A stretch of DNA of 25,582 nt from CAZPZR01 sp964591105 (GTDB lineage: Bacteria; Bacillota; Clostridia; Lachnospirales; Lachnospiraceae). A program made the translations under genes and the position numbers. The notes under the pieces were generated by a model. It made no database searches and was not told the DNA's origin. It worked only from the letters and a program-made list of their open reading frames with translations. How positions within the stretch are numbered: the first letter of the stretch is position 1; every line of letters begins with the position of its first letter. The DNA lies in NCBI GenBank assembly GCA_964591105.1, contig CAZPZR010000025.1, forward strand, positions 1 through 25,582, written 5' to 3'. This document shows positions 1 through 6,262 of the stretch, piece after piece.

Positions 1-54
1 TCAAGACGCTAGCCTCTCACGCTGGAATCAGGGGTTCGATTCCCCTAGGAGTCA
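1..54 (+). tRNA. tRNA-Glu (anticodon CTC), 5' end outside window
   Basis: This is the 3' part of a tRNA. The anticodon stem CTAGC/GCTGG (9-13 and 21-25) holds a seven-base loop with anticodon CTC at 16-18, which reads GAG. The T arm AGGGG-TTCGATT-CCCCT spans 30-46. The 3' acceptor strand is 47-53 with discriminator A at 54. CCA is not encoded. The D arm and 5' acceptor strand are cut off by the window edge, so other tRNAs may lie upstream. Confidence 0.93.
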
Positions 55-61
55 TAAGATG

Positions 62-99
62 ATCCACATAGATCTTTGAAGATTTATGTGGATTTTTTT
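62..99 (+). terminator. Rho-independent terminator after tRNA-Glu
   Basis: ATCCACATA (62-70) pairs perfectly with TATGTGGAT (85-93), and a run of T follows to 99. It sits 8 bases after the tRNA, so it ends the tRNA transcript. Confidence 0.85.
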
Positions 100-148
100 G
101 TTCTTGTAGATGTAAAACAAATATTAAATTTTAACATAGATTGTGATA

Positions 149-180
149 ATGTGTAAACACATCGATTTTATTTCTATAAT
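149..180 (+). promoter_or_regulatory. Candidate promoter with overlapping palindromic operator
   Basis: A perfect -10 hexamer TATAAT lies at 175-180. The -35 at the right distance is poor (TGTAAA, 152-157) and lies inside a palindrome, ATGTGT-AA-ACACAT (149-162). A weak -35 covered by a symmetric site suggests control by a dimeric regulator. I cannot name the regulator; the site does not match the Rex, CcpA or PerR consensus. The promoter would serve the small gene at 292. Confidence 0.4.
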
Positions 181-262
181 TAAATCAATCAGAAATCTCA
201 ATGCTTAGATACCAATAGGAAAGCAGAGAGACCGGTGATAAATAGAAAGAGTATATGGAAGT

Positions 263-284
263 CTCCTGCAAAATGATAAGGAGG
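263..284 (+). promoter_or_regulatory. Hairpin able to mask the ribosome site of the 55-codon gene
   Basis: CTCCT (263-267) can pair with AGGAG (279-283) of the AGGAGG ribosome site, and a T-G pair (262/284) extends the stem to six. The loop is 11 bases. Such a stem could modulate translation of the gene at 292. It is short, so this is a suggestion only. Confidence 0.3.
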
Positions 285-291
285 AACATAT

Positions 292-459
292 ATGACAGGA
301 ATCGGAAATTTAGAAACAACCCCAAATCGCCTTTACAAAACGAGAATGATTGTTGTATTAATGAATCGACTACTCACTGATGGAAGAAATGAGGAGTTGC
401 ACCTTATTGCAAGTGATAAGCGGATTAGAGAAAAGCTGCTTAAAGAATACGGAATTTAA
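292..459 (+). CDS. Small hypothetical protein, 55 aa
   Basis: I do not recognise this protein. It runs from ATG 292 to TAA 457-459 and has a near-ideal ribosome site (AAGGAGG, 278-284) seven bases before the start, plus its own TATAAT box about 110 bases upstream. The product starts MTGIGNLETT, is basic with many Arg, Lys and Leu, and has no membrane segment or signal peptide. The middle (residues 15-32) looks helical and the C-terminus (residues 44-55) is a charged helix. It may be a small nucleic-acid- or protein-binding factor, but nothing in the sequence proves that. It lies between a tRNA terminator and the separate fba promoter, so it is probably monocistronic. The ribosome site and codon structure make it likely to be real. 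Confidence 0.55.
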   Translation: MTGIGNLETTPNRLYKTRMIVVLMNRLLTDGRNEELHLIASDKRIREKLLKEYGI

Positions 460-478
460 AATTGCCTAAAACCCTTGG

Positions 479-507
479 TTGACGAGTTTAGCGTGATAAT
501 GTATAAT
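479..507 (+). promoter_or_regulatory. Promoter of fba
   Basis: TTGACG (479-484) and TATAAT (502-507) are separated by 17 bases, a near-consensus sigma-A promoter. The start of transcription would be near 514, giving a 49-base leader before the aldolase ATG. Confidence 0.85.
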
Positions 508-562
508 AGTAGACGTGAATTTATCATGTACGGAAAATCGTACATCAGAGGAGGAATTTAAA

Positions 563-1432
563 ATGGGATTAGTATCAGCAAAGGAAATGCTTAACAAAGC
601 AGTAGCAGGTCACTATGCAGTTGGACAGTTCAACATCAACAACCTTGAATGGACAAAAGCTATTTTAACAGCAGCAGAAGAAGCAAAATCACCAGTTATT
701 CTTGGTGTATCAGCAGGTGCTGGAAAATACATGTGTGGATTTAAAACAGTTCAGGATATGGTAGCAGCTATGATCGACGAACTTGGAATCACAGTTCCAG
801 TAGCTACACATCTTGATCATGGTTCATACGATGCTTGTATGAAATGTATCGATGCTGGATTTACATCTATCATGTTTGACGGATCTAAATATCCAATCGA
901 AGAAAACGTTGCTAAAACAAAAGAATTAATCGCTATCTGCGAAGAAAAGGGAATGTCTCTTGAAGCAGAAGTTGGAGCAATCGGTGGAGAAGAAGACGGA
1001 GTTGTAGGACAGGGTGAATGTGCAGATCCAGAAGAATGTAAGATGATCGCTGATCTTGGCGTTGATATGCTTGCAGCTGGTATTGGTAACATTCATGGAA
1101 AATACCCAGAAAACTGGGCTGGACTTAGCTTCGAAACTCTTGACGCTATCCAGAAACTTACAGGAGATATGCCACTCGTTCTTCACGGTGGAACAGGTAT
1201 CCCTGATGATATGATCAAAAAAGCTATCGACCTTGGTGTTGCAAAAATTAACGTTAACACAGAATGTCAGTTAGTATTTGCAGAAGCTACACGTAAATAC
1301 ATTGAAGAAGGAAAAGACCTTGAAGGAAAAGGATTTGACCCTCGTAAATTATTAAAACCAGGTTACGAAGCAATCATTGCAAAAGTAAAAGAAAAAATGG
1401 AATTATTTGGTTCTGTAGGAAAAGCTGAATAA
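563..1432 (+). CDS. fba: Class II fructose-1,6-bisphosphate aldolase
   Basis: This cytoplasmic zinc enzyme of glycolysis and gluconeogenesis interconverts fructose-1,6-bisphosphate and dihydroxyacetone phosphate plus glyceraldehyde-3-phosphate. The product is 289 aa, normal for the short class II (GatY/FbaA-type) family. Visible motifs are THLDHG (residues 82-87, proton-donor Asp85 and zinc ligand His86), EAEVG-GG-ED (134-145), zinc ligand His178 in NIHGKY, and HGGTGIP (208-214) with zinc ligand His208 and the phosphate-binding loop. I chose ATG 563 because AGAGGAGG lies just upstream. A longer reading frame from GTG 515 would start at the transcription start and lacks a ribosome site. Codons are the preferred set, as expected for a highly expressed gene. 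It has its own promoter and terminator. Confidence 0.96.
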   Translation: MGLVSAKEMLNKAVAGHYAVGQFNINNLEWTKAILTAAEEAKSPVILGVSAGAGKYMCGFKTVQDMVAAMIDELGITVPVATHLDHGSYDACMKCIDAGFTSIMFDGSKYPIEENVAKTKELIAICEEKGMSLEAEVGAIGGEEDGVVGQGECADPEECKMIADLGVDMLAAGIGNIHGKYPENWAGLSFETLDAIQKLTGDMPLVLHGGTGIPDDMIKKAIDLGVAKINVNTECQLVFAEATRKYIEEGKDLEGKGFDPRKLLKPGYEAIIAKVKEKMELFGSVGKAE

Positions 1433-1442
1433 TAAAAGGACG

Positions 1443-1475
1443 AAAGCGTTCCAATCTTGTGTTGGGGCGCTTTTT
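1443..1475 (+). terminator. Terminator of fba
   Basis: AGCG and CCAA (1445-1454) pair with TTGG and CGCT (1462-1471), forming a two-part stem with a small TT/GG internal loop. A T run follows to 1475. Confidence 0.8.
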
Positions 1476-1532
1476 CTGAACAATAAAAACTTTAATTTTC
1501 TAAAGTAATAGCGTGAGAAAGGGACGGAGATT

Positions 1533-3644
1533 ATGAGTGAACCAATCAATGTGGCAGAGATTTTTGGACAGGATGTATTTAACGATACAGTCATGATGGA
1601 ACGTTTGCCAAAAAAAGTGTATAAAGATTTGAAAAAAACCATCGAAGAAGGCAAAGAATTAGACCTTGTGACGGCGGATGTCATTGCTCATGAAATGAAG
1701 GAATGGGCAATTGAAAAAGGAGCAACACATTATTCACATTGGTTCCAACCACTCACGGGAGTTACGGCAGAAAAGCATGATTCTTTCATATCTGCACCGC
1801 TGTCAAATGGAAAAGTGCTGATGAGTTTTTCCGGAAAAGAGTTGATCAAAGGCGAACCGGATGCATCTTCATTTCCATCTGGTGGACTTCGTGCAACATT
1901 TGAAGCAAGAGGATATACAGCATGGGATTGTACTTCACCAGCATTTGTCAGACACGATGCGGCTGGAGCAACTCTTTGCATTCCAACAGCATTTTGTTCT
2001 TATACTGGCGAAGCATTGGATCAGAAGACCCCTCTTCTGCGTTCCATGGAGGCAATCAATACGCAGGCACTTCGCTTGATTCGCCTGTTTGGAAATACTA
2101 CTTCAAAGAAAGTGACACCATCTGTAGGTGCGGAGCAGGAATATTTCTTAGTAGATGCGAAGAAATTTAAAGAAAGAAAAGATTTGATTTATACAGGTCG
2201 TACATTATTTGGAGCAATGCCTCCAAAAGGCCAGGAGCTGGACGACCACTATTTTGGTACGATCCGCCAGAGAATTGCGGCGTACATGAAAGATGTTAAT
2301 GAAGAACTTTGGAAATTAGGTGTGCCATCAAAAACTCAGCACAATGAAGTTGCACCAGCGCAGCACGAACTTGCGCCGATTTATGCGCCTTGTAACATTG
2401 CGGTAGACCATAATCAGTTGGTAATGCAGACATTGAAACGTGTTGCGAGAAGTCATGGATTGAAGTGTATTCTTCATGAGAAACCATTTGCAGGAGTTAA
2501 CGGTTCTGGTAAGCATGACAACTGGTCATTGACAACAGATGATGGCAGAAACCTTTTAGAACCAGGAAAGACACCTCATGAAAATGATCAGTTCCTTTTG
2601 GTACTCACTTGTGTGCTGAAAGCAGTAGACGAGCATGCAGATCTTTTGCGTGAATCGGCAGCAGACCCTGGAAATGATCAGCGTCTAGGTGCAAATGAAG
2701 CGCCACCGGCAATTATTTCTGTATTCCTTGGGGATCAGTTGACAGACGTGTTAGAGCAGATGATTAACCGTGGCGAGGCAACACATAGTCTGAATGGTGG
2801 AAAATTGGAAACAGGTGTTAGTACAATTCCGGAACTGGCAAAAGATGCAACAGACCGAAATCGAACATCACCATTTGCATTCACTGGAAATAAATTTGAG
2901 TTCCGTATGGTTGGATCTCGTGACTCTGTAGCTGCGCCAAATATTGTATTGAATACAATCGTGGCAGAAGCATTTGCAGAAGCATGTGATTACCTTGAAA
3001 AAGCAGAGGACTTCGGAGAAGCGGTTCACGAACTGATTCAGAAGTATGCAACGGAACACCAGAGAATTGTCTTTAATGGAAATGGATATTCTGACGCGTG
3101 GGTGGAAGAGGCAGAGAGACGCGGACTTCCAAATATGAAATCCATGGTGGATGCGATTCCTTCCTTAACAACAGAAAAGACAGTGTCTTTGTTCGAGCGA
3201 TTCAAAGTATTTACAAGAGCAGAATTGGAATCTCGAGCAGAAATTAAGTTTGAAAGTTATTCAAAAGCTGTGAATATCGAGGCGCGAACCATGATTGATA
3301 TGGCAAGCAAGCAGATTGTTCCAGCTGTGATCAAATATACAAAAAATTTGGCAGAAGCAGTTGTGCTTGTTCAGCAGGCAGGCGTAGAAGCGGATGTGCA
3401 GTCTGAACTTCTGAAAGACGTATCTGAACTTCTGGTAAAAACAAAAGCAGCTTTGAAAGACCTGATTTGCGTAACTGACCAGGCGGCAGCTATGGAAGAA
3501 GGCGAGAAAAAAGCACGTTTCTACTATGAGGCAGTAACGGTTGCTATGGAAGAACTGCGCGCGCCAGTCGATGAACTGGAAATGATCGTGGATAAGGATG
3601 TATGGCCAATGCCATCTTATGGGGATCTAATCTTTGAAGTTTAG
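1533..3644 (+). CDS. glnN: Type III glutamine synthetase
   Basis: The enzyme makes glutamine from glutamate, ammonia and ATP and is central to ammonium assimilation. At 703 aa it has the length of the large type III (GSIII/GlnN) enzymes of Bacteroidetes, cyanobacteria and Clostridia, not the 440-470 aa of GSI. Signatures include the N-terminal THYSHWFQPLTG (residues 65-76), GAEQEYFLVD (199-208, metal-binding Glu), NEVAPAQHELAPIYA (271-285) and NGSGKHDNWSL (323-333, catalytic loop). The start at ATG 1533 follows GGGACGGAG. No clear promoter is visible in the 57-base gap after the fba terminator. The last 37 codons plus the stop (3531-3644) lie inside a tandem duplication, but this copy is intact and ends at its own terminator. 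Confidence 0.97.
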   Translation: MSEPINVAEIFGQDVFNDTVMMERLPKKVYKDLKKTIEEGKELDLVTADVIAHEMKEWAIEKGATHYSHWFQPLTGVTAEKHDSFISAPLSNGKVLMSFSGKELIKGEPDASSFPSGGLRATFEARGYTAWDCTSPAFVRHDAAGATLCIPTAFCSYTGEALDQKTPLLRSMEAINTQALRLIRLFGNTTSKKVTPSVGAEQEYFLVDAKKFKERKDLIYTGRTLFGAMPPKGQELDDHYFGTIRQRIAAYMKDVNEELWKLGVPSKTQHNEVAPAQHELAPIYAPCNIAVDHNQLVMQTLKRVARSHGLKCILHEKPFAGVNGSGKHDNWSLTTDDGRNLLEPGKTPHENDQFLLVLTCVLKAVDEHADLLRESAADPGNDQRLGANEAPPAIISVFLGDQLTDVLEQMINRGEATHSLNGGKLETGVSTIPELAKDATDRNRTSPFAFTGNKFEFRMVGSRDSVAAPNIVLNTIVAEAFAEACDYLEKAEDFGEAVHELIQKYATEHQRIVFNGNGYSDAWVEEAERRGLPNMKSMVDAIPSLTTEKTVSLFERFKVFTRAELESRAEIKFESYSKAVNIEARTMIDMASKQIVPAVIKYTKNLAEAVVLVQQAGVEADVQSELLKDVSELLVKTKAALKDLICVTDQAAAMEEGEKKARFYYEAVTVAMEELRAPVDELEMIVDKDVWPMPSYGDLIFEV

Positions 3645-3679
3645 AAAGTGATTAGAAAACGATTAGAAAATATTAAGAA

Positions 3680-3731
3680 CCTTGTACTTGGAATGGAGAA
3701 ATGAATGTGCTATTCTAAGTGCAAGGTTTTT
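3680..3731 (+). terminator. Terminator of glnN (copy 1)
   Basis: CCTTGTACTT (3680-3689) pairs with AAGTGCAAGG (3717-3726) with one G-T pair, followed by TTTTTG. The 27-base loop is long and holds most of a promoter for the next gene. Confidence 0.7.
3688..3716 (+). promoter_or_regulatory. Candidate promoter of the HAAS-like gene, inside the terminator (copy 1)
   Basis: TTGGAA (3688-3693), 17 bases, then TATTCT (3711-3716) with an extended -10 TG at 3708-3709. Transcription would start near 3723, inside the right arm of the glnN terminator, so the new transcript would not form that hairpin. Confidence 0.5.
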
Positions 3732-3750
3732 GTTTATAGTGTGGAGATAT

Positions 3751-3790
3751 TGTGGATAACATTTTTGGATTTACAGAAACCTGTGGATAG
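3751..3790 (+). promoter_or_regulatory. Two DnaA-box-like 9-mers in the leader (copy 1)
   Basis: TGTGGATAA (3751-3759) is the exact complement of the DnaA box TTATCCACA. TGTGGATAG (3782-3790) differs at one base and overlaps the ribosome site of the next gene. The starts are 31 bp apart, about three helical turns. They could allow DnaA control of the gene or be chance; two boxes do not make an origin. Confidence 0.3.
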
Positions 3791-3800
3791 GAGGACATTC

Positions 3801-4256
3801 ATGACAAAGAGTGAATTTATCAGTAAATTAAAAAGTGCATTGTCTGCAGAACTCAATGCACAGAAGGTGCAGGAAAACTTGAATTATTATAGTGAATATA
3901 TTTCAGATGAAGTGAGACGCGGACGAAGGGAAGAAGAAGTGATTCAAGAACTGGGAGACCCATGGGCCATTGCGAAAAATATTATTACATCTGAAGAAAT
4001 GAAGAGCGAAACGAGTGGGACATATTCGTATGAACCAAGAAATGGATATGAACAGCGTGAAGATAATTTGGGAATGAAGATGCATTCATTTCAAATGTCC
4101 TGGTGGAAAATTCTGCTTCTGATCATAGGTGTGATTGGAATTTTGCTGGTTGTGCTGACTGTGATCGGAGGAATTTTCAGTATGCTGATGCCACTGATTT
4201 TTCCACTGCTGGTAATTTGGATTGTGATTCGTTTGTTTGGAAACAGGCGGAGATAG
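3801..4256 (+). CDS. HAAS/DUF1700-like small membrane protein, copy 1
   Basis: This 151-aa protein has an N-terminal HAAS-like helical domain (residues 1-62) of the pattern MTKSEF...LNYYSEYISDEV...EEEVIQELGDPWAIAK. A charged linker (65-98) follows, then two hydrophobic segments (about 103-124 and 128-145) and a short Arg-rich tail. Proteins of this family are membrane-associated, often paired with PadR regulators or toast_rack/DUF4097 proteins, and are thought to act in envelope signalling. No such partner is next to this one. I chose ATG 3801 because GGAGG lies at 3790-3794. An in-frame upstream ATG (3705) would place the start inside the glnN terminator. The gene sits whole inside the 1,030-bp duplication, so its dose is doubled. 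Confidence 0.8.
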   Translation: MTKSEFISKLKSALSAELNAQKVQENLNYYSEYISDEVRRGRREEEVIQELGDPWAIAKNIITSEEMKSETSGTYSYEPRNGYEQREDNLGMKMHSFQMSWWKILLLIIGVIGILLVVLTVIGGIFSMLMPLIFPLLVIWIVIRLFGNRRR

Positions 4257-4280
4257 CGTGAACAAAATTTTTTGAAAAAT

Positions 4281-4334
4281 AATATCTCTCGGGAATGAAA
4301 GCATGAGGTGCTACATTTTCCGAGAGATATTTTT
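4281..4334. terminator. Bidirectional terminator (copy 1)
   Basis: AATATCTCTCGG (4281-4292) pairs perfectly over 12 bp with CCGAGAGATATT (4320-4331). A and T tracts flank both sides. It lies between the convergent HAAS-like gene and proC tail. Confidence 0.8.
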
Positions 4335-4336
4335 AA

Positions 4337-4560
4337 TTACAATTTTTTAGATTTTTCTGTGGCTTTGTTGATGCAGTCGATAACTGCGCCTCTCATGCCG
4401 CCTTTTTCTAAAGCTTCGCATCCTTCGATGGTAGTTCCGCCAGGAGAAGTTACCATGTCTTTGATCTGTCCTGGATGAAATTCCTTGTCGAGAATCATTT
4501 TTGCTGTGCCAAGTGCAGTTTGAGCTGCCAGACGGTACGCTGTTTTGCGAGGGAGTCCCT
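4337..4560 (-). pseudogene. Truncated 3' tail of proC (duplication remnant)
   Basis: This is identical to 5367-5590 and encodes about residues 192-265 of pyrroline-5-carboxylate reductase, including HPGQIKDMVTSPGGTT. It lacks the start, the Rossmann domain and any ribosome site because the duplication junction cuts it at 4560. Upstream on the minus strand it abuts the antisense of the glnN tail, so no protein is expected. Confidence 0.9.
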
Positions 4561-4674
4561 GCAGTAACGGTTGCTATGGAAGAACTGCGCGCGCCAGTCG
4601 ATGAACTGGAAATGATCGTGGATAAGGATGTATGGCCAATGCCATCTTATGGGGATCTAATCTTTGAAGTTTAG
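4561..4674 (+). pseudogene. Truncated 3' tail of glnN (duplication remnant)
   Basis: It is identical to 3531-3644 and carries glnN codons 667-703 and the stop. It begins abruptly at the junction with no start of its own. The active-site domain is absent, so it is non-functional; the whole glnN is upstream. Confidence 0.9.
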
Positions 4675-4709
4675 AAAGTGATTAGAAAACGATTAGAAAA
4701 TATTAAGAA

Positions 4710-4761
4710 CCTTGTACTTGGAATGGAGAAATGAATGTGCTATTCTAAGTGCAAGGTTTTT
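4710..4761 (+). terminator. Terminator of glnN tail, copy 2, with embedded promoter
   Basis: This is an exact copy of 3680-3731. The embedded promoter is TTGGAA (4718-4723), 17 bases, TATTCT (4741-4746). The DnaA-like 9-mers recur at 4781-4789 and 4812-4820. The second HAAS-like gene therefore has the same control region as the first. Confidence 0.65.
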
Positions 4762-4830
4762 GTTTATAGTGTGGAGATATTGTGGATAACATTTTTGGAT
4801 TTACAGAAACCTGTGGATAGGAGGACATTC

Positions 4831-5286
4831 ATGACAAAGAGTGAATTTATCAGTAAATTAAAAAGTGCATTGTCTGCAGAACTCAATGCACAGAAGGTGC
4901 AGGAAAACTTGAATTATTATAGTGAATATATTTCAGATGAAGTGAGACGCGGACGAAGGGAAGAAGAAGTGATTCAAGAACTGGGAGACCCATGGGCCAT
5001 TGCGAAAAATATTATTACATCTGAAGAAATGAAGAGCGAAACGAGTGGGACATATTCGTATGAACCAAGAAATGGATATGAACAGCGTGAAGATAATTTG
5101 GGAATGAAGATGCATTCATTTCAAATGTCCTGGTGGAAAATTCTGCTTCTGATCATAGGTGTGATTGGAATTTTGCTGGTTGTGCTGACTGTGATCGGAG
5201 GAATTTTCAGTATGCTGATGCCACTGATTTTTCCACTGCTGGTAATTTGGATTGTGATTCGTTTGTTTGGAAACAGGCGGAGATAG
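4831..5286 (+). CDS. HAAS/DUF1700-like small membrane protein, copy 2
   Basis: This is an identical second copy of the 151-aa protein at 3801-4256. It has the same HAAS-like N-terminal domain, two C-terminal membrane segments, ribosome site (GGAGG, 4820-4824), promoter and terminator. Because the repeat unit contains the full control region, both copies should be expressed. The identity implies that the duplication is recent or artefactual. Confidence 0.78.
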   Translation: MTKSEFISKLKSALSAELNAQKVQENLNYYSEYISDEVRRGRREEEVIQELGDPWAIAKNIITSEEMKSETSGTYSYEPRNGYEQREDNLGMKMHSFQMSWWKILLLIIGVIGILLVVLTVIGGIFSMLMPLIFPLLVIWIVIRLFGNRRR

Positions 5287-5310
5287 CGTGAACAAAATTT
5301 TTTGAAAAAT

Positions 5311-5364
5311 AATATCTCTCGGGAATGAAAGCATGAGGTGCTACATTTTCCGAGAGATATTTTT
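5311..5364. terminator. Bidirectional terminator between HAAS-like copy 2 and proC
   Basis: It is an exact copy of the 12-bp hairpin at 4281-4331 (arms 5311-5322 and 5350-5361). It ends proC on the minus strand, whose stop is at 5367-5369, and the HAAS-like gene on the plus strand. Confidence 0.82.
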
Positions 5365-5366
5365 AA

Positions 5367-6164
5367 TTACAATTTTTTAGATTTTTCTGTGGCTTTGTTG
5401 ATGCAGTCGATAACTGCGCCTCTCATGCCGCCTTTTTCTAAAGCTTCGCATCCTTCGATGGTAGTTCCGCCAGGAGAAGTTACCATGTCTTTGATCTGTC
5501 CTGGATGAAATTCCTTGTCGAGAATCATTTTTGCTGTGCCAAGTGCAGTTTGAGCTGCCAGACGGTACGCTGTTTTGCGAGGGAGTCCCTGCTTCACTCC
5601 GCCGTCAGCCATTGCTTCGATGAACATTGCAACAAAAGCAGGGCCGCCGCCATTTAAGGCACAAGCAGCATCAATCAGATGCTCTGGAACCATTTCGATA
5701 ATTCCGATAGAACTATAAATAGATTTTGCGATTTCTAATTCTTCTTCTGTGAAATCGTTATCGGAGCAGATGGCGAAAGCGCCTTCAAAAACCATCGCTG
5801 GAGTGTTAGGAAGAAGACGAAGGATTCTTGGAGAACCGTCAATCATTTTCTGGAGACGTTCAACCGTAACGCCTGCAACGATGGACATCATTGCCTTCCC
5901 GTCCAAAGATTTTCCGCAAAGAGATAAAGCTTCCGCAGTGTTCTGTGGCTTCACAGCGAGGAGGATGATGTCAGAAGACTCACAAACATCCGCGTCACTC
6001 GTGCAGAGATTAACACCCCAAGATTCAGCTTTTGCCATCATTTCAGGGTTGATGTCATAAACAAAAGCATTTTCCTTTGGCAAAACACCACTTTCAAGTG
6101 CGCCAAAAAGGATGGCGCCGCCCATATTGCCACAACCGATAAAACCAACTTTCTTTGTAATCAT
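5367..6164 (-). CDS. proC: Pyrroline-5-carboxylate reductase
   Basis: The enzyme catalyses the last step of proline synthesis, the NAD(P)H-dependent reduction of 1-pyrroline-5-carboxylate. The product is 265 aa, normal for ProC. The N-terminal Rossmann motif is GFIGCGNMGGAI (residues 7-18), followed by VKPQ (71-74) and LPNTPA (118-123). The signature helix region runs from ALNGGGPAFVAMFIEAMADG (169-188) to the C-terminal HPGQIKDMVTSPGGTTIEG (220-238). I chose ATG 6162-6164 because it has AAAGGAG upstream on the minus strand; a frame extended to 6182 has no ribosome site. It is whole even though its 3' 224 bases lie in the duplication. It may be read from the M20 gene upstream or from a promoter I could not place. 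Confidence 0.95.
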   Translation of the reverse strand: MITKKVGFIGCGNMGGAILFGALESGVLPKENAFVYDINPEMMAKAESWGVNLCTSDADVCESSDIILLAVKPQNTAEALSLCGKSLDGKAMMSIVAGVTVERLQKMIDGSPRILRLLPNTPAMVFEGAFAICSDNDFTEEELEIAKSIYSSIGIIEMVPEHLIDAACALNGGGPAFVAMFIEAMADGGVKQGLPRKTAYRLAAQTALGTAKMILDKEFHPGQIKDMVTSPGGTTIEGCEALEKGGMRGAVIDCINKATEKSKKL

Positions 6165-6185
6165 AAAAGTTTCTCCTTTCATTTT

Positions 6186-6215
6186 GGTACACCCCTTTTC
6201 GCAAAAAGGTACACC
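6186..6215. repeat. Two direct GGTACACC repeats around a small hairpin, upstream of proC
   Basis: GGTACACC occurs at 6186-6193 and 6208-6215, exactly 22 bp apart (two helical turns). Between them CCTTTT (6194-6199) can pair with AAAAGG (6204-6209). It lies just upstream of the proC ribosome site and could be an operator or part of an attenuator. No regulator is identified. Confidence 0.35.
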
Positions 6216-6229
6216 ACATTTTGCAATTG

Positions 6230-6262
6230 AGGACGTAGCCTTTTTGCATTTTACTACGTCCT
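6230..6262. repeat. Palindromic element, related to 16299-16341
   Basis: AGGACGTAG (6230-6238) pairs with CTACGTCCT (6254-6262). The first 16 bases, AGGACGTAGCCTTTTT, are identical to part of the larger palindrome at 16304-16319. The stop codon of the M20 gene lies in the stem. There is no T run on the minus strand side, so its role as a terminator is uncertain. Confidence 0.6.

Larger units (their letters stand above)
3531..5590. repeat. Perfect 1,030-bp tandem duplication (two head-to-tail copies)
   Basis: Bases 3531-4560 recur at 4561-5590 with a constant offset of 1,030. I saw no differences in the blocks compared, and the reading frames in all six phases are identical. Each unit holds the last 38 codons of glnN (with stop), a terminator, the complete HAAS-like gene, a bidirectional terminator and the last 74 codons of proC. 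The junction (4560/4561) shares only GC with both outer borders, which is 2 bp of microhomology, and creates a CTGCAG (4559-4564) that neither border has. The outer copies of glnN and proC remain whole. It is either a very recent duplication or an assembly error. Confidence 0.97.

Noticed and set aside
3705..3800. Upstream in-frame ATG giving a 183-aa HAAS-like protein
   Set aside because: It starts inside the glnN terminator and upstream of the likely transcription start, with no ribosome site; ATG 3801 has a strong one.
3751..4820. Chromosomal or plasmid replication origin suggested by four DnaA-box-like 9-mers
   Set aside because: Only two sites per copy, no AT-rich unwinding region cluster, no dnaA/dnaN or rep gene nearby; four sites exist only because of the duplication.
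3531..5590. Insertion sequence or transposon as cause of the repeat
   Set aside because: No transposase, no inverted ends and no target-site duplication; the unit is plain chromosomal sequence cut from the middle of two genes.
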